64,000 bases of DNA from Roridomyces roridus (taxonomy: Eukaryota > Basidiomycota > Agaricomycetes > Agaricales > Mycenaceae): assembly GCA_029378245.1 (NCBI GenBank), contig JARKIF010000029.1:434001-498000 (forward strand). Direction: 5' to 3'. Shown in pieces: positions 44,118-56,400 of the stretch (within the stretch, counting starts at the first letter, position 1; every line of letters starts with the position of its first letter). The position numbers and the translations under genes are program-made. Below the pieces are notes generated by a model that made no database searches, was not told the DNA's origin, and worked only from the letters and a program-made list of their open reading frames with translations.

Positions 44118-44332
44118 AGTGGTGGTTAAGCGCGATAATCGTTATCATTTTGATCCGAAAGATATCCCCGAAGTTTTGACAGCTTGTGACTCGATGGGGG
44201 GAGGTGTCAACTCAAATGCCCCAGGCGTTCTAGAGACGTTCGCGCCCATCAATTCTTCATCAAATTTTCGAAATTCATCCAAATTGGGAAGTCCCATCAA
44301 ACATGTGATATAGCCGTGTCTTCTACCTACAC

Positions 44333-44787
44333 CAAGGGGGTACCATGATAAGAAATTTCCTATTAAAGGGGGGGAGGGGGGGGTCCCTTGGATGGCTGAA
44401 AAAAAAGTTTTGTACCAACTTTCGGCAGAGCAGTAGAATGGCTCTCCTGGCAAGAACTGGTGCAGAAACACAATTTCAGGCAAATTTCCGTTGCACCAGT
44501 CAGAAAGTCACGTGATTATATGATCACGTGCGGATGTGATGTGGTGGGACATCATCAGATATATGTTGCTCAATAATGGGTGTTTCTTGCTTCTGAAGTC
44601 AATTGGAGGACACAGGAATGGTTCTGCACCCTACACCAGCCAATGGCGGGCGAAAATCACTAAAATCACCACGATAGGGGCTTCCCAAAAAGGAAATTTC
44701 CTCTTTGGGAGGGGGGGAGGGTAGGCCAATCTGCTCGAGAAAAAAATTCGGGGTGTAGTACGGCTCGCTTATCGTGGTACCCCCTTG
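44333..44787. mobile_element. Non-autonomous hAT-type element, 455 bp
   Basis: The tips are CAAGGGGGTACCATGATAAG at the left and, on the other strand, CAAGGGGGTACCACGATAAG at the right (one mismatch in 20). The perfect 8-bp duplication ACCTACAC flanks it at 44325-44332 and 44788-44795. The interior contains G-runs, an inverted GAAATTTCCT word and a CACGTGATTATATGATCACGTG-like palindrome (near 44508-44531), but no coding sequence. It is a different family from the elements at 5729 and 51699. Confidence 0.86.
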
Positions 44788-44795
44788 ACCTACAC

Positions 44796-46802
44796 TCACT
44801 GTCGATAGAACGCCTGGCTTTCGCGAGGCTAATTGATTGATGGCGGGACATCAGAAACCCTGGCGAGGGAGTGCGGCGCACGGACGAGCGGGTGGACATC
44901 CTTCAATTGCATTCATTTGTGCTCTTGGTGGAAGACGGAGGATCCAGGTCTGCCCGGAGGGCGGTGCTATGCCTGAACTGTGCGGAACAACTTGGGAACA
45001 ACTCAAGAACAACTGGCAATAAGTTACATAGTCTCTCTCAACGTACAGGATGGCCTGTAATGATACTCGTCGGCTTCAAGTTCCCGGCCTGCATCTGGGA
45101 ATCCCACGAGGGACCAAGTCCGTTCGCTGACCAGAGTCGAGATCGGTCATGCCCAGACGAGGGAGAGGGCTCCTCGAGCGGAAGAAAGCAGATTTTTCAT
45201 CCATTTGACAAGGCGTGCCTTCGCTTCGCTCCGGCAGCATTGAATGGACACCGGATGGACATCGGAATCTGCTCGAAATTTTGGACAACCCCAGTACCAC
45301 TGTTGACCGGCCAGCATTGAATAAATATACATTTTGGCTAGGTACATCAACAACACCTAAATAGTACATGGGGCATTCACCTTTCATTGTATATCTACGG
45401 CCAAAAAACTATCAGAAAGGGAGAGGGAAGCGAAAGACACGCGGACTTACGTTCCCGTTTGAGCCACTGCCGCCTGAATCCCGCATGCAGTCGCGCCCTG
45501 CGCGTTGCCTTGTATCTCGTATTACACTCGCACTGTTGGGTGGTGCTCAGGAACAATGATGGTAGTCGTTTGGCGGACGGTTATCTGGGGAGAGCGGCCA
45601 TGAGAGCACCTATGTAAGTTGCGGATTGACTGTCGGGAGCAGGAAGGTTAAATCGGGGGACGCGTCGAGGCTCTCGCCTTAGAAGTTGTTTGAGTCGAGT
45701 CAATAGGAGGACGCCGGAGCTTACCACGCACGGCTTCAAGGGAGACGCAGGCTGGTGGAGGCTGGGTACATACCTCGGGTCAGGCCGTGTGGCGGGGCGC
45801 ACAAAGGCCAGTTTGGCAAGCGACGCGTCTACTCGAGCCGGGTTAATTTACAGTCAGCCGAGTGAGAAGAGCGCCACGTGCCATCGCACCCCGAATCTTC
45901 CCCACGCCGAGTGTAGCAGAAATGTGAAGCTGAGCGGATGATAGCACGGAGAGATTCAGCCATTGTGCCGGGACCATGGGTGAAGACGGCGACGTTTGAG
46001 GAAGCCAGGCTGGTTTGAAAACCGAGGGACACAGACAGCTCCGTCAGAAAGTTGGGATGCGATGGTGGGATAAAAGGAGGGTTCGCGAAGGAGCTGGTTT
46101 GAAGATACTTGAGACAAAACTTGATAGATCCAACTTTTGGTGGATTTTGAGGCTTGAGCATTCCCGACGACCAAGAATGAATGGCAGGTAGCAAGGGGGA
46201 GTAGGAGGGAAAGTGGGGAACCGACGGTCAGGGGTCCTCTATGTACGATGCCATGCCGGTGACGCGTCATCTTGCGGCCAATGATGGCTCCACTCTGCTC
46301 CGTGTTATCAGCTGTGATCTGTCAAGACAGCTGTAGAGAGCTGGTGATGGCTGTCGCGGGAATGGAAAGGAAGCAGTTCAAAAGCTGTAAAGAAGCTGTA
46401 GAAAGGCCCTTCAAAGGGGGAGATGAGCGTAAATGGAAAGTCCATATGGAGATGGAGCCAAACTGATTGACATTTGGACAAAGAATCGAGAGCCATTTCG
46501 TTAAAGAACGGATAATCTGGCAATTGATTGGTTGTGATCAATTTGTGATGCCAAGCCTAACCGCTCTTGCTTCCTTCCACCATCATGGCATTCGTACTGA
46601 CTTCTCTTGACTTGCATTCCGATTCCTCGAAGCTGCGGGCCAACTCAAATGGGATATATCTTCCTGTGCTACTGCTAATTGCTGTTATTACGCAACGAAA
46701 GGCTGTCTTGGCACCGCCTTGTGGCAGTACTTAATTGTCGCCCTCCCTTCAGTCGGGGCCATTCCTCTCTTCTGCAACCCCCAAGAGTCCTCGGAACATC
46801 TC
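44796..46802. other. Two-kilobase intergenic region
   Basis: Only short overlapping open frames without motifs are present. The segment 45830-46270 is somewhat coding-like on the minus strand, but no product could be recognised. Confidence 0.35.
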
Positions 46803-49414
46803 ATGTTCAGCAACAGTTCCGATTTTCAAGTGCACGGTGGAACCTTTTGTCAAGTCGCTGGAGATGTGCACTTGCAAGTTCCCCCACGCCTAGGTGAAAT
46901 TGCGGGCATTTCGATGCTCGAAGGTGAGTGCCATACGACAACCGAAGCTCTCATGCTCACTACTTCTCGCAGAGCCCTCGTCTGCTCATGAAAATGAGAT
47001 TCATCATGGAATACATATCAAGACACGGAACTTCAATAATTTGTACACGACCGAATGGAAAACGAGTGGTAAGCTCTTTTGCTGGACAGTCGATCAACGA
47101 AGCTGATTTCATGACCTGAAAGGTCTCTATACATTACACCGACACGCTGCTTTAGACGCCCTGTACAATTCGGTGGAGAGTTTCCCGCAACCTCGATGCC
47201 ACCCGGAAACAAGGACTGCGTTATTGGAGAGCTTGTCGCGCCGATTGAAGGACCCTAAAACGGACGTCGTTTGGCTTCACGGACCGGCTGGCGCTGGTAA
47301 AACTGCGATCATGCAGACTCTCTGTCAACAACTGCAGGAAGCAGGGCAACTCGGGGGCAGCTTCTTCTTCAAGAGAACCCATCCGACTCGCGGTAGCGGA
47401 CGATTCCTCTTCGCTACTCTTGCGTATCAATTAGCAATAGTGGACCCGGCTCTGAAGGTCCGAATTTCCAAGACGGCGGAACAGAATCCTACGCTCGTTG
47501 GGACATCCATCGCTTCCCAGTTGCGGAATCTGCTCGTGGACCCCTGCCGTGCGGAGTCTAGTTGCTCGCCTCATATACTGGTTATTGACGGACTGGACGA
47601 ATGCGACGGAGTTGTGATTCAACAGGAAATATTGCGCTCCATCCGCAGTATATTCTGTGAACACACTCTGCCGCTCAAAATCATTCTCGCTAGCCGTCCG
47701 GAGCCCGACATTCGGGAAGTCTTCGAGGCTCCCTCCTGGCGCGGTCTGTATTCCGAGAACATAGAGCAGTCATTCGCTGACGTGAAGACTTACCTTCGTC
47801 GTGAATTCGCTCGCATCCATCGGGAACATTCAACCATGTCCACTGTCTCTACGCCTTGGCCGTCCTTCACCGTCATGAACGAGCTGGTCAACAAATCGTC
47901 TGGATATTTCGTCTACGCCGCGACGGTGATCAAGTTTGTGGACGACAAGGAGTTTCGGCCTACGGACCAACTAGAAATCATTCTGGATCCTTCATACGAT
48001 ACTGAGGCCTCCCCATTCGAGCCTCTCGATAAACTTTACTTTCAGATTCTTTCCCAGGTCCCAACCAGATCTCGCAGCCGACTTCGTGATATTCTCTCGA
48101 TAGTCTGTGCGGGCCAGCAGCTCTCCCTTCGGCACATCGAGCAACTGCTGGACCTTCAAGCGGGCGACGTCTCGCTAATATTACGCCGGTTGCACTCTGT
48201 TCTCCACGTAGCGGATGAACCCGGTTCAATCACGACCAGACACGCTTCGTTCCCGGAATTCTTGATGAAAGAAAACAGATCATCGACTTTCCACTTGGTG
48301 GGCCCCATGCCCGTCTGGAGAGATTGGCAGGTTTCATGCTCCGAGTATTGTCATCCTCGCATCTGCCCAACCAGAATCATATTGCATGGTGCGTTTCAAA
48401 GTAGTACTGGCCCAAAGATCTCGAGTCATTGTTCAGTGCAGGATCCTTGCGCCGATGTGGATCGACTGTATAACATCTGTCCGCCCGGAGAGCGCAGAGG
48501 CCTTCCTCCCGTTACTCCGGCAGTTCAATTTGGATTTCTATTTTCTCGAACCCCGTAATCAAGAGAAACGTTTGATACCCTGGCTCAAGGTGTGTTTATT
48601 CTCTTCGCAGTAATTCCTCTTTCTCACGTACGAACCGTTTCAGAGGCTCACAAACCCCCCACAGGACTTAATCCAACGGTGGATGCACGCCGCATGGCTG
48701 ATATCTCTGGAGACATTCGAGCTTTCAGACCAAGCACAGGATAATTTTCGACAATTTCGAGGCAACCCCCAGCTGCGGCGGTTATTGCGCATCGCCTATC
48801 GCATTAGCTACGGCTCCTTGAAACCGACGGTTGTGTTCTTTCAAACCCGCATCCTCTTGGACCTTTCATGGGATGAGGTGCTCGGTGCGACGTTCGGGTT
48901 GTGGGCGGCATTGCCTCCTCCGAAGACCGATGTGCATCCCCAGCGCCGAGTCGACTACTCAGACGTCTCAAAAGCCATCGCGCTGGGATACCTCAATCTT
49001 ATCCGTAACATTGGGAAGGGCCAGCTGCCCATCATGATATGGTGGGTTGTATTCATGTCCTATGCCTTGCAATGTTCGACCGGTGTTGACAGGGAAATAT
49101 TCGCCGAAGCATCATTAGATTCCACGGAGTGGGGGCGTCACATTGAACAATCGATTCCATCAGATACAGATATTTTGCAGGAACTTCAGACCTTCATCCC
49201 GCCCTGGGATGCATTTTCGAGTTCCAAGTGGCGCCTCGAGACGGAAGATTTTTATGCAGTCGTTCAATGGCTCAAAGTCAGGTCCACAGTCAAAGGTGTT
49301 TGGCATGGAAGCTTACTCGTTTCACAGGCTTCAGGTTCCCGGTGCCCGCCTCAACTTGTCCGTCGGTGGGAGAGAGCGTTATCATACAGTGAACGCCTCG
49401 TCCGGTGCTCATGA
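46803..49414 (+). CDS. NACHT-type STAND (NLR-like) protein, frameshifted
   Basis: STAND NTPases act as intracellular signal switches; in fungi some govern incompatibility and cell death. The start at 46803 gives MFSNSSDFQVHGGTFCQV, a leader typical of basidiomycete NACHT proteins. Two introns follow (46925-46971, 47053-47121). The linker is HRHAALDALYNSVE and PQPRCHPETRTALLE. The NACHT core has Walker A (GPAGAGKTA), FFFKRTHPTRGS, Walker B (HILVIDGLDECDG) and the sensor IILASRPEP. The C-terminal part (SSHLPNQNHIAW, LLPLLRQFNLDFYF type, DLIQRWMHAAW) is conserved. However, near 48298-48308 the frame shifts by one base in GGGCCCC, so the uncorrected frame stops near 48558. It lacks WD40 or ankyrin repeats. 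It may be a true break or a base-call error. Confidence 0.82.
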
Positions 49415-49854
49415 GCGAGAGTTTAGAGATGCGGCAAGCAGGGGTTCTTTTTCAATAAACGAACTTACGACATGTTTTGGACATCGTGGTTGGAGCTCCA
49501 GCGACATGAATAGAGCAAGTTGTAGAGTGGGTGACGCGGCTTGATGGGATGCGGCACAGCGCTGGCCCTGATTGTTCGGTTGTTGTCCGGTCTCGGTCAT
49601 CTTTTGATGAGAACCAAGTTATTAATCGCTGATTGTTCGGCTCGCCGGTAAGCAAGGACTACAGTATTTTTCGATGATTTCTCTCTCTGATTGCTCGGCT
49701 GGCCGCTAGTGGGACTGGGAGCGCCATGACCATTGACCAATGACACATTCCGACTCGGCGACGCGTCCTCTCGGATGGACCCTCTTGCAATGGCCGATGA
49801 CAAAATGGCACCTTTAAATTCGACCCCGATGTCTTCTCCTCCTCCACCCTCGCC
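49415..49854. other. Intergenic
   Basis: The word TGATTG(T/C)TCGG recurs at about 49569, 49630 and 49688, roughly 60 bases apart, a weak tandem pattern. Nothing else is supported. Confidence 0.3.
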
Positions 49855-51143
49855 ATGAAGCTTTCTTTCCCTTTATTCCTCAAGCATCAACTCACCCGCC
49901 AGGCTCCCGTCGTCAAAGCTGACCTGAAGGGCAAGACCGTCCTCGTTCTCGGCGCCAATGCGGGCATCGGTTTCGAGGCGACGAAACATTTCGCCACGAT
50001 GAACCCCGGCCGTCTGATCCTTGCGTGTCGGAGCCAGAGTCGTGGGCAGGAGGCCTTGGAAAGTGCGTGTTTACTTTCCTTTTTCCTAATAGCCGGCTCA
50101 CGCTATGCAGAGGTCAAGAAAGAGACGGGCTGTTCCGTGGCGGAGTTGTGGCTCGTCGACTTGGCGGACTTTGCTTCGGTCAAGGCTTTTGCAGATCGTT
50201 TTGACAAGGACGGTGGACGGCTCGACATCCTCGTTGCCAACGCCGGGGTGAATCCATCCAAGTACGAGGTCACCAAAGATGGATGGGAAGCCGCGTGAGT
50301 CGCATTCACTCTCTCCGGACTTCAGATTCCTTGAACAATTCGCACAGACTCCAAGTGAACGACCTTTCCACCCCACTGTTCTCACTTCTCCTCCTCCCGC
50401 ACTTGCTACGGACGGCATCCGAACATGGTGTGGTACCGCGCCTTGTCGTCGTGGGCAGCGAGGTCCATTATTGGGCTGAATTCCCCCGCCGCTTGCTCGA
50501 CAGCGGGGAGATTTTGAGGACACTTGGAAGCCAGCAGTTTTGCACCGACAAGTGCGTATTGTATCCTTCTAATTCTTGCGTGCACTCACATATGTATCCG
50601 TCCAGGGAAATGGGCTCGCGCTATCTGCTCTCCAAACGTCAGGCTGGCTTCCTCGCACTCAAGACACTCCACTCACGATGATATAGTCCTCAACGTCCTC
50701 TTCGTGCGCGCACTCAACGACCACCTCCCTCCCTCCACCCCCCTCATCACCAACGTCGTCAACCCAGGCCTCTGCTCCTCCGAACTCAACCGCGATCTCA
50801 AAGGCCCCGGCGCCGTCATCTTCAGCCTCATCATCAAACTCATCGGTTTCACCTCCGAACAAGGCTCACGCCGACTCGTCCACGCTGCAGTTGGGAATCC
50901 CGAGAACCCGGACAGCTTGCGGGGCCAGTTCCTCGACGAGTGTCGGGTCTATGAACCTTCCGATTGGGTTATTAGCGCAGAAGGAAGGAAAGCGCAGGAG
51001 TTGATCTGGGTGCGTTCTCAAAATTCGTCTGGTCCATTCGGTGTTGATGATGGTTCGTCTAGAATGAGCTGCTCCAAACTCTGGGACAGGTGGATGCGAG
51101 GGTTTTGGATGTGGCAGAGAAATACCTCACTCGTTCGGCGTAG
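49855..51143 (+). CDS. Short-chain dehydrogenase/reductase (retinol dehydrogenase-like)
   Basis: An NAD(P)-dependent oxidoreductase with the Rossmann motif GANAGIGFE, the cofactor loop ACRSQSRG, LVANAGV, a catalytic Ser in VVVGSEVHYW, and Tyr/Lys in MGSRYLLSKLLN. Five introns were placed (first donor at about 50060, last joining QELIW to NELLQTLGQVDARVLDVAEK). Stop TAG 51141-51143. The C-terminal exon pair is duplicated, without the rest of the gene, at 56660-56908. The substrate is unknown; close relatives act on lipophilic alcohols or aldehydes. Confidence 0.87.
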
Positions 51144-51357
51144 ATCGTCGCAGTAGATCCGTGAGCAGGGTATTGTTAACCAAGCACTCCAATAGCTTGC
51201 GCATAGAGTTTGAATTGAGTGGTAGAATGCAATTAGTAAGGCTGACCAGCACACCCGCGTACCCGCAGAACCTCGTTCGAATCGAGATCTGGCTGTTTTC
51301 CCCTTGCAATTCTGGTTGTATGTTTTTGAATGCGAAAGCTCACGCCCATGCCGCCAC

Positions 51358-51540
51358 GAAATCAATGTTCCCGCCTTTTGTGAATCTCATCTATGATCTC
51401 CGACAACTTCCCTTCGCAAGCCGAAACGAAGAACCTCCGGATACATATGCGCGTATTTCCTCCACCGTCAATAGCCCAGGCGGCCTTTGTACGAACGGGA
51501 CATTGACCGAGGTGCCAATGTCGATCTCAACGACCGCCTA
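51358..51540 (-). pseudogene. Truncated 3' copy of the small gene at 57120
   Basis: The minus strand matches the last ~55 codons of the gene at 57120-57741 (VPFVQRPPGLLT, then EEIRA) with several frame breaks. The copy is cut at about 51525. The next 35 bases of the gene reappear only at 52916-52950, so about 1.4 kb was inserted here. Confidence 0.75.
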
Positions 51541-51698
51541 GCTGCGTGCACGAGCTAAAACAACAAGTGTGAGGCAGTAGGCGGTTGCAAGAGAAAATGT
51601 GCAAGTGTTTCACCACGTCCGGCGCCGAACCAGGCAAAATGCAGCGCTGGCAGGAGGGATAAGACGAATGGGACGGTGACGGAGGCGAAGGCGTGGGT

Positions 51699-52427
51699 AG
51701 AGCTGCGGACCCGAACCGTACGTGACGGCTTGACGGCCGCCCGTCGACGGCATCCCGAACCGACCCGTCAGGCTCCTGAAACAGAATCTGACGGTACCGT
51801 CGTTGACGGGCCGTATACCGTCGTGACCCCGTCAAAAATCGGCCGTCACGGCCGTCGACGGGTGGCAGTCCGGAGGTAATAAATCAGGACTAGATTGGCA
51901 TCTCCTTGGCACCTGCCCTCTTCGGCGATCGTCGGCCATGACATCCAAAATCATTGTACACTGTGATGACTGATTGCGCACTCGCTGTTTGATTTCAGCT
52001 TTCATTGAGGCCGGATAGCACTTGTGAATGTTTTCATGTGGTAAATAACCTGTAAATTGGGAATGTTTCCAAGTGCGTTCTTGAGTCGGAGGCCTCCCGA
52101 TTTGGAAAGACTGATTGCCGATGATCAGTCGCACTCGGACTTGCAGTCAACAGCCGTTCCTCATAATACAAATACTACTGAACCCTTGCAGATTTGCAGG
52201 GAATACTTCTGGTATGTTGAAAGTCCAACTGTGTTGTGATCCACCTCGAAATGATGACATGTGACTGAGTCAGCCGAACCGTCTACCGTGACGGCCGTTT
52301 TTGATGCCGAACCGACCCGTCAGAGATCTTCGACCCAGGTTGACGGGACGGGTACGGGTCGGCTGTCAGCCGTTTCGTGCCGTCAATTTGACGGCCGTCA
52401 CCGTTACGGTTCGGGTCCGCAGCCCTA
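51699..52427. mobile_element. Non-autonomous hAT-type element, 729 bp
   Basis: The tips are TAGAGCTGCGGACCCGAACC at the left and, on the other strand, TAGGGCTGCGGACCCGAACC at the right. The perfect 8-bp duplication GGCGTGGG flanks it at 51691-51698 and 52428-52435. Subterminal GACGGCCGT and GACGGGTACGGGTCGG words resemble those of the element at 5729-6367, and the stretch CGTGCCGTCAATT plus GACGGCCGTCACC is common to both. No transposase frame. It lies inside the larger insertion that split a gene copy. Confidence 0.87.
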
Positions 52428-52435
52428 GGCGTGGG

Positions 52436-53468
52436 CGTATACGTGGACGGAGGCGTAGGTCGAGATCGGAGGTGACGAAGACGAAAACTTAGAGCTGATA
52501 GGAGGGGGAGAACAAGTCTGTATTGGAAATCTACACAAAAACAGTCTTTTATACACAGTAGAGTAAAGGGTGAGTGTAGATAAAATTGAAGCAGTGTACA
52601 ACTTTATCAAACATGAAAAGCAACCAGGGAAGAGAGTACAACGGAAAGTCGAGGGATGGTGCACGGTGGGACGCCCGATGAGCGCGTAAGTGCAACCAAA
52701 AAGGTAGAATTAGTGGAATAAAACCAAAGAGAGGCAAGGTGTCCGAGGAGTAAGGAGGAGGGGGAGATTGTCGTAGTCGATGAGCGCAGGGCTGGAGGTG
52801 TAGGATTGCGGCGACATGGTGGTCGTGAAGCAAGAGACAACTGTAGCCGTATGCCGATGATGGCGGCAGTTTGTACATGCTCCGTGTCGAGCGCGTTGGC
52901 GTGCGCGACACCAGCCTCCATCTCCTCCTCGAACCGCTGCACAAAATCATTAGTCGACGACGGTGGAGAGCATGGTGGATGCTGGAAGAGAAGTGGGCTG
53001 CGGACCGAATATTTATCGATATCTCCTTGCGATCATGCGGCATGCCGGGAGAAGCCTGGAGAACGTCTCCGAGCGTGGAGGCGCCGCCGTTGAAGTGGAA
53101 CTTGGAAGACGAGTACAATTTCCAGGGAATTCTTCGAGGGTCCAGGACTCCAGCCGTAAGGATTTGGAGCGGCGAAGCATGAGGTACTTCTAGCGTTTAC
53201 ACTACGCACGTTGCTTGTCCCAGATTCGACTTCTTCGACGACGAATGGACGACAAAGGCCTCCACTGCTCGAGAATTCTGTAGAGCAGCCCAAGAAGAGT
53301 GAGGAGATAAGCCAAGGCGGGAAATTGACATCAAATCAGGCCGCTTACGGGCTACACCCGCTTCGAGACGTCCACTACATACCTGCTACGCTTGCTTGCC
53401 TCGTTGCGCACGTTCCCTAGGACGAGCTCGTACTCCTCGGCTCACTATCTACCCGCTGCAGCGGAGCC
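52436..53468. other. Rearranged intergenic DNA with a 35-bp gene fragment
   Basis: Bases 52916-52950 are identical to 57276-57310, inside the small gene on the right, and mark the far side of the insertion that split the left copy. Minus-strand open frames around 52550-53120 look like read-through over unrelated sequence; I do not call them genes. The last ~200 bases are the promoter side of the SPX transporter. Confidence 0.5.
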
Positions 53469-56400
53469 ATGAAGTTCAGGTGCGCCCTCGTCATTTCTGG
53501 TGCCTCGGGCCAAAAAAAACATACATCTTCCGTCTAGCTCTTCCCTCAAATTCAACGCCGTCGCCGACTGGTGGGACGAATACATTGCCTACGACGGTCT
53601 CAAGAATTACATCTACCAACTCGAGAAGACGCAGCACATCCACTCGTCCTACACCGACCTCGAGACGAACGAGCGCACGGCACTGGTGGATCGGAGTGCT
53701 GAGACTGACGCCGTTTTCGTGCCCCTCCTCGACGCCGAGCTCGAGAAGATCTGCAAGTTCTATGAGAAGCAGGAGACAGAGTTGCTGAATGAGGTGACGG
53801 AGCTCGAGGAGGCGGTCCAGCAGCAGGAGACTGCGGGTTTTGGGGAGGACCCGTATGCGGATGTCCCGTACGAAGAAGACGAGGATGATGACGATGACGA
53901 CAGCATTTCCCACAGCCCACGGCGGCGAAGGAGAGTGTCGTCCTCTGGTCATCGCATGTCGCTTTCAGTTTCTGGTATGCTTTCTCCGATCGAGCTGCAG
54001 CCGCTGAGACTCTCTGCAGGCGCACGCTCTCGGACGGACGACGTTCGACGCAGCGTTTCATCCATCTCTTCCGACGGCCATGGAGACTCCCCCACGAGCC
54101 CTACGGCTCCAGTAGGCACCCTCGGACGTATCGCCAACAAGCTCACTCCCGACTTTATGCGCCACAGTGCCACGTCTGAGACACAGTGTGGACGTCCAAG
54201 ACCGAATTCGCCTACGACACCCGTCTGCTCTTCAAGAGGCGCATCACAACGCTCTACATCTCCATCACCTCTCTCAAGTCGTACGTCGAGGTCAACTACT
54301 CTGGCTTCCGCAAGATCCTCAAAAAGTACATCCTCTGCTCTGCTGGCCTGAGCCCCGCTCTAACTCCATCGCTTATTCTTGGCCAGGTACGACAAGGTCA
54401 CTTACCGCGAGCTCAAAGACACGTACCTCCACAACACGGTCGAGACCGCGATTCCCTTCACTTCAGCCTCCCGCGCAACGCTCACTGCGCTTACGGCCCG
54501 TCTCGTCGACCTGTACGCCAAATGCGTCACGCGCGGTGACCACAGCCTCGCCAAGCAGCAGCTGCGGCTGCATCAACGCGAGAACATCGCCTGGGAGCGC
54601 AATACCGTGTGGAGGCAGATGATTGGAAGGGAGAGGCACGGGGAGGGTGGGGCTACTGTGGCTTTGGAGGAGCTTGCACTGACGGAGGAGGGGACAGAGA
54701 AGCCAGGGACGCTCTTCCGTTTAGGGCGATTACGGGTGACGAGGAGTAAGGTCGCTATGGCCGTGGCCGTGGCGATATTCGCTGCGCTGCTGGCGTTCCC
54801 CGTCGTGGAGGGTGGGCCGCAGAATCGGTGCTTTGCGATATTGATGTTTTGTACGGTGCTTTGGGCGACCGAGGTGCGTGTGCTTCTTTCTTTTCTGGAC
54901 TGTATTGACACGATTACGCAGGCTATCCCGCTGTTCGTCACGTCCCTGACGGTACCACTACTCATCGTCTGCTTGTCCGTCATCCGCGACGACAACGGCG
55001 AGGTGCTGCCTCCTAAGGCCGCCACTTCGTGAGTCTTGGCTTTTGTGACCTCCCCTCCTGCTCACTCGCTTCCCTAGCGTCATCTTCTCTTTGATGTTCT
55101 CGCCGACGATCATGCTGCTCATTGGTGGCTTTACCATCTCCTCCGCGCTCAGCAAGACGAATATCGACCGGGTGCTGATCACGCGAGTGCTCAGTCTCGC
55201 GGGGACCCGTCCAAGTACGGTCTTGCTCGCGTTTATGGGCGTGTCGTGCTTTGCGAGTATGTGGATTAGGTGCGTGGCTCGTTTGACGTATGGGATGACC
55301 TGCTGACTCTCTATAGTAACGTTGCCGCGCCCACGCTCTGCTTCACGCTCATTCGGGTACGCTACTCCTCCCTTCTAGTAGCGGCGGCTTACACTCCTCC
55401 AGCCCATCCTCCGCACACTGCCGCCCAAGTCATCCTTCGCGCCCTGCCTCATTGTCAGTCCCACATCTTTCTCGTCTTCCTCCTCATGCTCACGGGCAGC
55501 ACGCAGCTTGCAATCGCCCTGGCAGCCAACATTGGCGGGCAGAGCTCCCCCATCTCCTCACCCCAGAACCTCATTGCCCTCGCCGCCATGGACCCGCCCG
55601 TCTCCTGGGGCGGCTGGTTCGCCGTCGCGCTCCCGGTTTCCGCCATCTCCCTTGTCCTCATCTGGGGCCTCCTCCTCGTCTCGTACCGCCCTGCGCGCTC
55701 GCCAGACGGCGGGCGCGATATCGAGATCAAGGTGATCCGCCCGACGAGGGAGAGCTTCACGCTGAAGCAGTGGTGGGTGACGTTTGTGTGTCTAGTCACC
55801 ATTGCGTTGTGGTGCGTGGCGCATACGATTGAGGGGTATGTCGGGGATATTGGGGTTATCGCCATCATACCCATCGTGGCCTTTTTTGCTACGGGTATCC
55901 TCAAGAAGGACGACTTTGAGCAGTTTGCGTGGACGATCGTGTTCCTCGCTATGGGCGGTATCGCGTTGGGCAAGGGTGTAGAGCGGAGTGGGCTACTTGA
56001 CGTGCTGGGCGACCTTATCCGGCGGACGCTCCATGGTGCATCGCTGTACCAAGTCGTCCTCATCCTCTCCCCCATCGTCCTGGTATGTCCTTCCTTCTCC
56101 TCCTCGACGCACGCACGCTCTGACGACCCGGTGTAGGTAATCTCGACATTCATCAGCCACACCATCGCGAGCGTGCTGCTCGTCCCAATCGCGAAAGAGA
56201 TTGGGTCGACGCTCCCGCAGCCGTACCCGAATCTGCTCATCTTCATCACGGGGCTTATATGCTCCGCCGGAATGGGTATGCCTGTCTCTGGGTTCCCAAA
56301 TCAGACTGCGTGCGTATATCTCTCTGTTTCCTTGGGCATAGCTGACGTGTGTGAATGTAGGGCGACACAGGAGGACGATCTGGGTGTGCTCTATCTCACC

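Larger units (their letters stand above)
43444..44227. mobile_element. Composite transposon remnant with 43-bp inverted arms
   Basis: Arms at 43444-43486 and 44185-44227 are inverted copies (CGTCTGGGGCATTT... against CGCCTGGGGCATTT...), about nine in ten bases alike. Weaker similarity extends outward to about 43385 and 44310. Between them lie two gene fragments on opposite strands that do not belong together. No target duplication was found. Confidence 0.6.

Noticed and set aside
52549..53118. 189-codon minus-strand open frame
   Set aside because: It runs across the 35-bp duplicated fragment and unrelated sequence; no domain, so it is read-through over rearranged DNA.
54120..54190. Apparent frameshift inside the SPX transporter
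   Set aside because: A 59-base GT-AG intron (54128-54186) restores the frame, so no mutation is needed.
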